Shown: piece by piece, positions 56,875 through 64,000 of the stretch
How the letters are laid out: every line of letters starts with the position of its first letter
How positions within the stretch are numbered: the first letter of the stretch is position 1
DNA from: Cognataquiflexum nitidum
GTDB lineage: Bacteria; Bacteroidota; Bacteroidia; Cytophagales; Cyclobacteriaceae
Direction: 5' to 3'
Assembly (NCBI RefSeq): GCF_022538055.1
Contig: NZ_JAKZAM010000016.1
Coordinates: 1 to 64,000 of the forward strand
DNA length: 64,000 nucleotides
Notes under the pieces: model-generated
What the model was told of the DNA's origin: nothing
Database searches by the model: none
Seen by the model: the letters and a program-made list of their open reading frames with translations, nothing else
Program-made: the position numbers and the translations under genes

Positions 56875-58296
56875 TCACTTCCCACTGAAAACCGGTCCGA
56901 CAAAGCTTGTACTGATCCGATCGATGACTTCACCGTTTTGCATCAGCAGTAAGGTAACATCTTCCTGATTGACAAGCATGTCTTTTTGGTCTTTTACAAG
57001 GAAGAACCTTCCGTCAAATTTTGCCTGACCATTCAAGGTCCAGTTTTGGTCACCGACGACTTCTACTGTGTATTTTTCATTTTCTGCCACTAGAGCTACT
57101 TTTTGGGCATCAAATGTCTTATTGATAAAACTTACTTCATAAAGGTTACTTATCTGACCGGTATCCCTAGCCTGATAAGTCATCCCCCTAAACCTCGTAA
57201 CAGTAGCAGCCAAGTCTTCCCTAGTGGCTATCAATGTGATAAATGCCCCCATCAAAATGACCAACATGGCTGAATAGGCTTTCACCCTAGGGGTAATCAG
57301 CTTTTGCGTCCGGTGCATCACGCTGTTGTCTGAAGCATACCTGATCAAACCCTCCGGCCTATCCACCTTGACCATCACTTCATCACAGACATCGATGCAG
57401 GCTGTACAGTTGACGCATTCCATTTGCACGCCATTACGAATATCAATCCCCGTAGGACAAACCTGAACACAGAGTCCGCAGTCGATACAATCACCTTTTG
57501 GTTCTTCTTCCATTTTGTTTTTGCGGATCGGCACGCGAGGCTCTCCCCTGACATGGTCATAGGTGACATTGATGGAGTTTGCATCAAGTAAAACCCCCTG
57601 CAGTCTGCCGTAAGGGCAAACCACAATACATGCCTGCTCCCGAAACCATGAAAACACAAAAAGGAAAATCCCGGTAAATGCCATCAATCCAATAAATCCT
57701 GCCATATGGGCAGAAGGTGGTTGACTGACGATTTCCATTACTTGGTCCACTCCAATCAGGTAGGCCATCACCAAATGTGAAATCAAAAGAGATATCACCA
57801 CAAAGATGGTCATCTTCACACCTTTCTTCCAGATTTTCTCACTGTTCCAAGGCATGTCATTGAGCTTCCTTTGTTGGTTGGCATCTCCCTCAATGGCGTA
57901 CTCTATTTTTCGAAAAACCATTTCCAAAAACAAAGTCTGGGGACATGCCCACCCACAAAATATCCTTCCAAATACTGCGGTAAAAAGAATGATGAAAACA
58001 AAAAAGATCAATAACAGGAAAATCAGCAAATGGGTATCCTGAGGCCAAAATGCTGCCCCAAAGATGATAAACTTTCTCTCGAAGATGTTAAAGAGCATGT
58101 ATGGCCTTCCGCCCACTTGGATAAAGGGACCTGCAAATAAAATGGCCAAAAGAACCCAAGAAAGATAAGTCCTCCACTTGTAAAATTTGCCAGATACCTT
58201 TTTAGGATAAATCCAGTTCCGTTTTCCTTCCGAACTTACCGAAGCAAGTGAATCACGAAAATTTTCCGGATCTAAATTTGGATTGAGCTTACTCAT
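56875..58296 (-). CDS. ccoG: CcoG-type cbb3 oxidase accessory protein with two 4Fe-4S sites
   Basis: A 473-residue protein with several membrane helices and a ferredoxin-like segment, CIDCGLCVQVCPTG and CVNCTACIDVCDE, that binds two 4Fe-4S clusters. The NapH/CcoG pattern FCGWACPQTLF and CIVVCPYGRLQ is present. The C-terminal part is an Ig-like domain (IG-like_cbb3). CcoG is thought to reduce copper or help assembly of the cbb3 oxidase. A hairpin at 58349 lies between it and ccoP. Confidence 0.92.
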   Translation of the reverse strand: MSKLNPNLDPENFRDSLASVSSEGKRNWIYPKKVSGKFYKWRTYLSWVLLAILFAGPFIQVGGRPYMLFNIFERKFIIFGAAFWPQDTHLLIFLLLIFFVFIILFTAVFGRIFCGWACPQTLFLEMVFRKIEYAIEGDANQQRKLNDMPWNSEKIWKKGVKMTIFVVISLLISHLVMAYLIGVDQVMEIVSQPPSAHMAGFIGLMAFTGIFLFVFSWFREQACIVVCPYGRLQGVLLDANSINVTYDHVRGEPRVPIRKNKMEEEPKGDCIDCGLCVQVCPTGIDIRNGVQMECVNCTACIDVCDEVMVKVDRPEGLIRYASDNSVMHRTQKLITPRVKAYSAMLVILMGAFITLIATREDLAATVTRFRGMTYQARDTGQISNLYEVSFINKTFDAQKVALVAENEKYTVEVVGDQNWTLNGQAKFDGRFFLVKDQKDMLVNQEDVTLLLMQNGEVIDRISTSFVGPVFSGK

Positions 58297-58348
58297 AATC
58301 TTCGAGTTGAAAATTTAAATTACCGTAGCTGTGGTTTGGTAATTTTAA

Positions 58349-58374
58349 CCCCTGAGCAGGAATCTACTCAGGGG
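58349..58374. terminator. Hairpin between ccoP and ccoG
   Basis: Perfect 8-bp arms CCCCTGAG and CTCAGGGG around a 10-base loop. On the minus strand it follows the ccoP stop, with only TTAAAATT after it, so it may weaken rather than end the transcript. On the plus strand it has a strong T run. Confidence 0.7.
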
Positions 58375-58381
58375 TATTTTT

Positions 58382-59326
58382 TTATTTGGCTTCAGCAATA
58401 GCTTCTGCAGTCACCGGAACAGCCACAGAGTCAGCTTTGGCAGGCTCAGCGCCTGCAGGTACATATCTTTCTCCCTCTGCTGCCTTGGGATTGGCAGGCG
58501 TGGTTCCTTGGAGCGTCAAGATAAAGCTAGCAACTTGCTGCATTTGTTCAGGACTTAACTGGTCTTGCCACGGAATCATTCCTTTTTCGGGTACACCATA
58601 TTTGATCACTTTGAAGATGTCATTGATCGATCCACCATGCTTCCAATATTCATCTGTAAGGTTGGAACCTACTCCTCCTCCACCATCTTGTGCATGACAA
58701 GCCACGCAGTTTGCACTGTAGATACTCTGACCGGCGGCAATAGCCATAGGGGTTTCATCAAACACCACTGAAGTTTCATCTATGCTGGAGACTGCAAGTG
58801 CTTTATATTCTTCTATCTGTATAGCTGCAATTCGTTGCTCTTCTGCATATTCTTCGAGTTGGGTTTTGCCCAAGCCCAAAACAGTAAAGTAGGTGAAATA
58901 AACCACAGCAAAGCCTATGGTGAGGTAGAAGACGTTGACCAGCCAGGGCGGCATGTGGTTATCAAGTTCCACAATACCGTCAAAACTGTGTTCCTTCATG
59001 AGTGCTTTCTCTTCTTTACTTCCCACAGGCTTCATTTTTCCTGTGACATATTTTATCTTAAACTCATCCCACCATGAAGGCTGATTTGCCATTTCAGGAT
59101 TCTCTTTTCTGAATACCGCAGTCATAAACGTCATCAGATAAATCATCAAAACCAACAGCAAGACGATGACACCGAGTACAACTCCCAGAATCACCAGAAG
59201 TGTCAGTTGGGTACTGTCCATATTTTGAAGATTTGCAAACCACTCAGATTCACTAGTCTGTGCGAAAGTAGGAAGTGCTGAAAACATCCCTGCCAATAGT
59301 AGAAATAAGGATTTAAACTTTTTCAT
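58382..59326 (-). CDS. ccoP: cbb3 oxidase subunit CcoP, one-haem type
   Basis: A 314-residue protein from ATG 59326: signal-like or first helix (MKKFKSLFLLLAGMFSALPTFA), membrane helix about 40-70, the CcoP N-terminal domain FDGIVELDNHMPPWLVNVFYLTIGFAVVYF, and one haem-c site CVACH (206-210). Classical proteobacterial CcoP has two haem-c sites; this has one, as in many Bacteroidota. The C-terminal tail is Ala/Pro-rich. Its start overlaps the CcoQ-like gene by 14 bases. It passes electrons to the CcoNO unit. Confidence 0.92.
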   Translation of the reverse strand: MKKFKSLFLLLAGMFSALPTFAQTSESEWFANLQNMDSTQLTLLVILGVVLGVIVLLLVLMIYLMTFMTAVFRKENPEMANQPSWWDEFKIKYVTGKMKPVGSKEEKALMKEHSFDGIVELDNHMPPWLVNVFYLTIGFAVVYFTYFTVLGLGKTQLEEYAEEQRIAAIQIEEYKALAVSSIDETSVVFDETPMAIAAGQSIYSANCVACHAQDGGGGVGSNLTDEYWKHGGSINDIFKVIKYGVPEKGMIPWQDQLSPEQMQQVASFILTLQGTTPANPKAAEGERYVPAGAEPAKADSVAVPVTAEAIAEAK

Positions 59327-59504
59327 AGCCTTCGATATTTTGTGGTTCGTCATTGAAAGGCATTTCCTTCATGTGGTTGATGTATTTTTTGTCCACACTG
59401 ATCACCCAGATAAACATCCCAATAAAGAAAATCACGAAGATCAACAAGGAGATGATGGGGTAGATTTCTATGTTCTCGATGGAACTTAATATGTCCTTTT
59501 TCAT
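59313..59504 (-). CDS. ccoQ: CcoQ-like small cbb3 oxidase subunit
   Basis: A 63-residue protein with one membrane helix (about 16-37, PIISLLIFVIFFIGMFIWV), a following aromatic and charged cytoplasmic tail and DEPQ near the end. Size, topology and position between ccoNO and ccoP match CcoQ/FixQ, which stabilises the complex. The end overlaps the ccoP start by 14 bases and the start is 13 bases from the ccoNO stop. Confidence 0.82.
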   Translation of the reverse strand: MKKDILSSIENIEIYPIISLLIFVIFFIGMFIWVISVDKKYINHMKEMPFNDEPQNIEGYEKV

Positions 59505-59516
59505 AGTTCCTGATAT

Positions 59517-61649
59517 TTATGGGTTAGAGGCTGTAGTTTTTTTGATATCTGTTCCCAATCTCTGCAGATAAGCAATCAATGCGACCATTTCAGATTCTGG
59601 CATGACTTCGACTCCGGCTGTCTTTAGATTGGCGGCTATCTTATTTGCCTGCAAAGTTAGGTCTGCATTTGCCTGTGTATCATAACCTTCAGGATAGGGC
59701 ACCCCCAATTTTTGAAGGGTTCGGATTTTTGCAGGAAGATCAGCATGCTCCATGATGTTAGTAGCCAACCATGGGTAAGGCGGCATCAAAGACCCAGGCG
59801 ACATGGATGTAGGATCTACCATGTGGTGATAATGCCAGCTATCAGGATATTTTCCTCCCTCCCTATGCAAATCCGGACCGGTACGCTTGGAACCCCAAAG
59901 GAATGGCCTGTCATATACAAATTCTCCAGCTTTGGAATATTCTCCATACCGCTCGGTTTCAGAACGGAATGGCCTGATCATTTGTGAGTGACAACCCACA
60001 CAACCATGTGAGATATACAAATCCCTTCCCTGAAGTTCAAGTGGGGTATAAGGAGTTACACTTGAAATCGTCGGAACATTAGATTTTACCAAGATAGTAG
60101 GAATGATCTCTATGGCTCCTCCTATCAAAATAGCGATGGTTGCCAAAATGGTGAAGAAAACAGGCTTTCTCTCCCATGCCCTGTGCCAGTATTCTCCCGG
60201 TTCGGCTACATGCGGCCTCAAGGCCGGTGCTTCATCAGCCTCCTCAGCCATGAAATTACCCTGCTGGGCAGTTTTCACCATATTGTATACCATCAGGAAT
60301 GCACCAGCGAGATACAATACGCCACCAAAGGCCCTCAACATATACATAGGTTTGATTTGGATGACAGTCTCCAAGAAGTTTGGATAAGCCAATCTACCAG
60401 CCTCGGTAAACTCCTTCCACATTAATGACTGCGTCAAAGCTGCGACATACATAGGAAGTGCATAGAAAATAATCCCTACGGTACCCATCCAGAAGTGGGT
60501 GGTGGCAAGTTTAGTAGAGTAAAGGTTTGTCTTCCACATTTTTGGCCATAACCAATACAACATGGCAAAAGTGAAGAAACCGTTCCAACCCAATCCTCCA
60601 ATGTGCACGTGTGCGACAATCCAATCAGTATAGTGGGCTATGGCATTCACACTTTTCAAAGAAAGTAGCGGTCCCTCAAATGTTGCCATACCATATGCAG
60701 TCACAGCTACGACCATGAATTTCAATACTGGATCGACCCTTACCTTATCCCAAGCTCCTCTCAAAGTCAAAAGACCATTGACCATACCGCCCCAAGATGG
60801 TGCAATCAACATCACTGAGAAAACAACTCCTAAGATTTGAGCCCATTCAGGCAAAGCGGTATACAACAAATGGTGAGGTCCTGCCCATATGTAAAGGAAT
60901 ATCAATGACCAAAAGTGGATGATGGAAAGCTTGTAAGAATAGACAGGTCTATTTGCAGCTTTTGGCAAATAATAATACATCAATCCCAAGAATGGTGTGG
61001 TAAGGAAGAATGCAACAGCATTATGACCGTACCACCACTGAACCAAAGCATCTTGTACACCTGCATAGGCGGAGTAGCTTTTGAAAAAAGACACAGGCAA
61101 GGCCAGGGAATTAAAGATGTGGAGAACTGCCACTGTAACGAATGAAGCCAAATAGAACCAAATGGCGACATACATATGCTTTTCTCTTCTTTTGATCAGG
61201 GCACCGATCATATTGGCCCCAAAAGCAACCCATACTATGGCTATCAAAATGTCAATCGGCCATTCTAATTCGGCATATTCCTTTGAGGTCGTCAAACCCA
61301 GCGGAAGGGTGATAGCAGCCAAAAGAATAATCAATTGCCAACCCCAAAAGTGGAACCAACTTAGTGCTTTGTTCCACATGGGTGTTTTTAATAGTCTTGG
61401 CATGGAGTAATAAATCCCCGCGAAAATCGCATTGCCCACAAAGGCAAAAATCACCGCATTGGTATGTAGCGGTCTGATTCTTCCAAAGGTGGTGTAGGGA
61501 TTTCCCAAATTGGCCTCGGGCAAAAACAGCTGGGTGGCTGCTAAGACCCCGACCAGCATTCCGACAATGCCCCAAGCTATGGTGGCGACGCCGAAGTACT
61601 TTACGATCTTATTGTCGTAACTGAACTGTTCAAGTGTTGTTCCTGGCAT
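59517..61649 (-). CDS. ccoNO: cbb3 oxidase subunits CcoN and CcoO fused
   Basis: A 710-residue fusion. The CcoN part (about 1-480) has the haem and CuB ligands: His62 (LHTNAVIF), His209 (WWYGHNAVAFF), His259 and His260 (AGPHHLLYT), His347 and His349 (VAHVHIGG). After a linker the CcoO part (about 490-700) has a membrane anchor and one haem-c site CVGCH (550-554) followed by QMIRPFRSETERYGEYS, characteristic of CcoO. Two proteins in most bacteria are joined here, a known Bacteroidota arrangement. It reduces O2 at low tension and pumps protons. Confidence 0.95.
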   Translation of the reverse strand: MPGTTLEQFSYDNKIVKYFGVATIAWGIVGMLVGVLAATQLFLPEANLGNPYTTFGRIRPLHTNAVIFAFVGNAIFAGIYYSMPRLLKTPMWNKALSWFHFWGWQLIILLAAITLPLGLTTSKEYAELEWPIDILIAIVWVAFGANMIGALIKRREKHMYVAIWFYLASFVTVAVLHIFNSLALPVSFFKSYSAYAGVQDALVQWWYGHNAVAFFLTTPFLGLMYYYLPKAANRPVYSYKLSIIHFWSLIFLYIWAGPHHLLYTALPEWAQILGVVFSVMLIAPSWGGMVNGLLTLRGAWDKVRVDPVLKFMVVAVTAYGMATFEGPLLSLKSVNAIAHYTDWIVAHVHIGGLGWNGFFTFAMLYWLWPKMWKTNLYSTKLATTHFWMGTVGIIFYALPMYVAALTQSLMWKEFTEAGRLAYPNFLETVIQIKPMYMLRAFGGVLYLAGAFLMVYNMVKTAQQGNFMAEEADEAPALRPHVAEPGEYWHRAWERKPVFFTILATIAILIGGAIEIIPTILVKSNVPTISSVTPYTPLELQGRDLYISHGCVGCHSQMIRPFRSETERYGEYSKAGEFVYDRPFLWGSKRTGPDLHREGGKYPDSWHYHHMVDPTSMSPGSLMPPYPWLATNIMEHADLPAKIRTLQKLGVPYPEGYDTQANADLTLQANKIAANLKTAGVEVMPESEMVALIAYLQRLGTDIKKTTASNP

Positions 61650-61651
61650 AC

Positions 61652-61840
61652 TTACTTAGATTTTGTTGATGGTGATGGTTCTTTTTTATCTTTGGTTTTT
61701 GGTTCATTTTCAAATAATATCCGAATGGCCGGGGTATGGTTGTCATCAAACTGTCCTCCTTTCATCGCCCTAAAAAACAGGAAAAGAAAAGATCCGGCGA
61801 GAATGAGACTGATTGCGATCAATACAAAAATGACTTCCAT
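61652..61840 (-). CDS. ccoS: CcoS cbb3 oxidase maturation protein
   Basis: A 62-residue protein with one N-terminal helix (VIFVLIAISLILAGSFLFLFF), the family segment GGQFDD and a basic/Ser-rich tail. CcoS is needed to insert cofactors in cbb3 oxidase. It starts two bases after the ccoI stop and ends two bases before ccoNO. Confidence 0.9.
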   Translation of the reverse strand: MEVIFVLIAISLILAGSFLFLFFRAMKGGQFDDNHTPAIRILFENEPKTKDKKEPSPSTKSK

Positions 61841-61842
61841 GG

Positions 61843-64000
61843 TTACCAGATTTTGTCTTTTAGGCCCTTTCGGTAGGCGAGATAGTTAGTGGTCAGTGTG
61901 GTAAATACCACAACCGAAATACTGCTGATCGGCATCAGGATAGCACAGAACACAGGACTCACAAGTCCCTGTACTGCAAAATATACCCCGACGATATTGT
62001 AAGTAAAACTCAGTCCAAAACTGGCTTTGATGATTTTTCTGCTGGTTTTTGTAAAATTCAAAAAGGCAGGAAGCTTTTGGATCACCGCCGCATCCATGAT
62101 GGCATCTGAAGCGGGTGAAAAATTGGTGATCTTGTCCGTCAATGCTATACCCACCTGACTTTCTCTCAATGCTCCTGCGTCATTAAGTCCATCCCCTATC
62201 ATGAGGGTGTGGGCGCCGTTTTGGTTCAGGTTTTTGATAAAAGCAAGTTTGTCACTTGGACCCTGATTGAAGTTCATCAATATTTGATTTCCAAAAACTT
62301 TGGTCAGATTGACCCGCTCGTGGTCCTGATCTCCTGAAAGAAAGTGAACAGGAAACTTTTCTTTGATTTCAGAAACCACACTTTCTATCCCTTTGCGAAG
62401 ACCACTCTGTATGAAAAAATAGCCCAATAACGTGTCCTCAACCGAAATAAAGACAAGGTTTCCTCCTGCTGGTAACCCCTCAGTTTTTGCTCCCACAAAG
62501 GCCGCTGAGCCCAACCTGATTTCTTGTGATTTGTAAATAGTCCTGAGGCCTTTTCCGGAAATCTCTTCCACTTCCTGAAGTTTGATCGCTTTGACACCAT
62601 CAAGCCAGGTATTGACCCTATTGCTTAGTGCATGGGTAGATTGGTTAACCAAGGATTTGATAATTGATTTGGATTCAGCTGAAAGAGGCTCGCCAAAATA
62701 TTTTACTGAGGCTTCTGCTGTAGAAGTCAGGGTTCCTGTTTTATCAAAAACTACTGTATCAACTTTGGCAAGTTTCTCAATGACATGGGAATTTTTGAGA
62801 AAGAATTTCCCTTGGCCAAATACTCGCAACGTATTGCCAAGAGTAAAGGGCGTAGACATGGCCAACGCACAAGGGCAGGTGATAATCAATACTGAGGTAA
62901 ACGCCAACACTCCCATAGAAAGCTGTCCCGAAAATCCCCAGAACAGCAAAGCTCCAAATGCAATGGCCAAAACTGTGAACGTGAACTTACCAGAAATCCT
63001 GTTTGCCAGAGATTCCAGGCTGTTGACTTTTTCTTTCTCGAAGGCATCATTGTTCCACAAATCTGTCAAATAGCTTTGAGAAGGCGATTTCTGTACAGTC
63101 AATGTCAAAGCCTTTCCTTTTTGTCGGCCACCTGCATAGATCAACTCCCCTTTTCTTTTGGCAACGGGAACTTCCTCTCCTGTCACAAAACTGTAATCAA
63201 TAAATGCCTCTCCTTCCAAAAGGATACTGTCCGCGGGAATCAATTCTTCATTCCTGACTTTGATGATATCGCCGACATTCAGCTTGATCAAAGGAATCAC
63301 TTCTTCCTCATCCCTTACCAATCTGGTGACGGCAACAGGAAAATAAGATTTGTAATCCCTGTCAAAAGAAAGTGTATCGTAAGTTTTCTGTTGATAATAT
63401 TTGCCTATCAAAAGAAAGAAAAGCAAGCCTCCCATGGTGTCCATGTAGCCTTCGTTCCCCAAAATGAATATATCAAAAAGGCTATAGGTAAATAAAGTGA
63501 CTATCCCGATGGCAATCGGCACATCCATATTGACTGCCTTGTTGCGGATGGAAAGCCAAGCAGAGCGATAGTAATCCGTAGCGGCATAAAAAAACACCGG
63601 CAAGGAAAGCATTACATTCAGGTAATTGAAGGTTTTTTTGAACCCTACACCAAGAAGTTCAGCTTCTGCAAAATACTCCGGCAAGCTGAAGAGCATCATA
63701 TTGCCAAAGCAAAATCCGGCAACGGCAAGTTTGTAAATCAGTTTTTTATCGGTGACTTCCACCGTCTTTTTGTCCGCATCCGCCAAATTGATAGTAGGCT
63801 CATACCCGATTCGGGAAAGTAGCCTGACGATTTCTCTAAGGCTGATTTTGTCGTGTAGGTATTTGACCTGGACTTTCTTTTTGATGAAATCAACCCGTCC
63901 GGACACAATACCCGGGTGAAGTCTATGGAGGTTTTCTAGAAGCCAAATACAAGAAGCACAATGGATCAGGGGAATGGAAAAAGTAATATGGGTTTCTTCA
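61843..64000 (-). CDS. ccoI: CcoI-type copper P1B ATPase (partial, runs off the window)
   Basis: The frame is open to 64000, so the 5' end is outside the window. In the last 94 bases it reads a metal-binding domain with HCASCIWLLENLH (CxxC). Then come several membrane helices, the copper channel motif CPC in IITCPCALAMSTPFTLG, the phosphorylation site DKTGTLT, and the hinge MIGDGLNDAGAL. The usual SEHP/HP motif is replaced by THALS. It delivers copper for cbb3 oxidase assembly. It is the first visible gene of the cluster. Confidence 0.92.
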   Translation of the reverse strand, partial: EETHITFSIPLIHCASCIWLLENLHRLHPGIVSGRVDFIKKKVQVKYLHDKISLREIVRLLSRIGYEPTINLADADKKTVEVTDKKLIYKLAVAGFCFGNMMLFSLPEYFAEAELLGVGFKKTFNYLNVMLSLPVFFYAATDYYRSAWLSIRNKAVNMDVPIAIGIVTLFTYSLFDIFILGNEGYMDTMGGLLFFLLIGKYYQQKTYDTLSFDRDYKSYFPVAVTRLVRDEEEVIPLIKLNVGDIIKVRNEELIPADSILLEGEAFIDYSFVTGEEVPVAKRKGELIYAGGRQKGKALTLTVQKSPSQSYLTDLWNNDAFEKEKVNSLESLANRISGKFTFTVLAIAFGALLFWGFSGQLSMGVLAFTSVLIITCPCALAMSTPFTLGNTLRVFGQGKFFLKNSHVIEKLAKVDTVVFDKTGTLTSTAEASVKYFGEPLSAESKSIIKSLVNQSTHALSNRVNTWLDGVKAIKLQEVEEISGKGLRTIYKSQEIRLGSAAFVGAKTEGLPAGGNLVFISVEDTLLGYFFIQSGLRKGIESVVSEIKEKFPVHFLSGDQDHERVNLTKVFGNQILMNFNQGPSDKLAFIKNLNQNGAHTLMIGDGLNDAGALRESQVGIALTDKITNFSPASDAIMDAAVIQKLPAFLNFTKTSRKIIKASFGLSFTYNIVGVYFAVQGLVSPVFCAILMPISSISVVVFTTLTTNYLAYRKGLKDKIW

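Overview
The window is a chromosomal piece of a Bacteroidota bacterium, most likely a Cytophagales/Cyclobacteriaceae-type organism. Supporting evidence: type IX secretion (T9SS) C-terminal sorting domains, a DUF2723/GT117 membrane glycosyltransferase, a GWxTD protein, a fused CcoN-CcoO cbb3 oxidase, group III truncated haemoglobin, TAnnTTTG-type promoter elements and A-rich leaders instead of strong Shine-Dalgarno sites. No rRNA, tRNA, integrase, transposase or CRISPR array was found. The taxonomic call is inference from gene content.

Layout. 1-8.7 kb: accessory area with two Uma2-type nucleases (the second broken by an in-frame stop), an AAA/DUF4143 ATPase preceded by three evenly spaced inverted repeats, a 3' remnant of a second such ATPase, a lipoprotein hydrolase, tandem Rossmann-fold reductase paralogues, a truncated haemoglobin and a nucleotide pyrophosphatase-like enzyme. 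8.8-13.3 kb: a two-gene agmatine-to-putrescine operon and an M3 oligopeptidase. 13.5-23.4 kb: a seven-gene minus-strand locus that reads as a chaperone-usher fimbrial system (usher, PapD-like chaperone, DUF4402-like major pilin, three further subunit-like proteins) headed by a 1245-residue T9SS-sorted surface protein. 24.5-29.0 kb: a receiver protein, a multi-PAS/GAF histidine kinase and a LytTR regulator, which may or may not control the pili.

29.4-41 kb: redox and sulfur genes. These are a 1-Cys peroxiredoxin, an operon of a TsdA-like dihaem cytochrome, an outer-membrane beta-barrel-like protein and a CxxC thioredoxin-like protein, and a second run of thioredoxin, metallo-beta-lactamase/double-rhodanese protein, a paralogous barrel-like protein and a split pair of YeeE/YedE transporter halves. 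The two barrel-like proteins are related, which suggests a paired outer-membrane route for a sulfur compound such as thiosulfate. An acyl-ACP thioesterase and an MFS transporter lie between the two runs.

41.2-53 kb: GT117 glycosyltransferase, then about 1.9 kb of tandem non-coding repeats (five units of about 400-430 bp in an A-B-A-B-A' order with complementary stem arms that change together), gene relics and poorly known small proteins, then a methyltransferase, a GWxTD protein, an RlmB-type rRNA methylase and an MscS-family channel. 53-64 kb: Hsp20, a DegP/DegQ-type protease, and a complete cbb3 oxidase cluster on the minus strand (CcoI partial at the window edge, CcoS, CcoNO fusion, CcoQ-like, CcoP with one haem site, CcoG, FixH, TauE/SafE-like).

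The best candidate for an undescribed system is the Bacteroidota chaperone-usher locus coupled to a T9SS protein; the second is the structured tandem repeat array; the third is the two-operon sulfur module with paired outer-membrane proteins.
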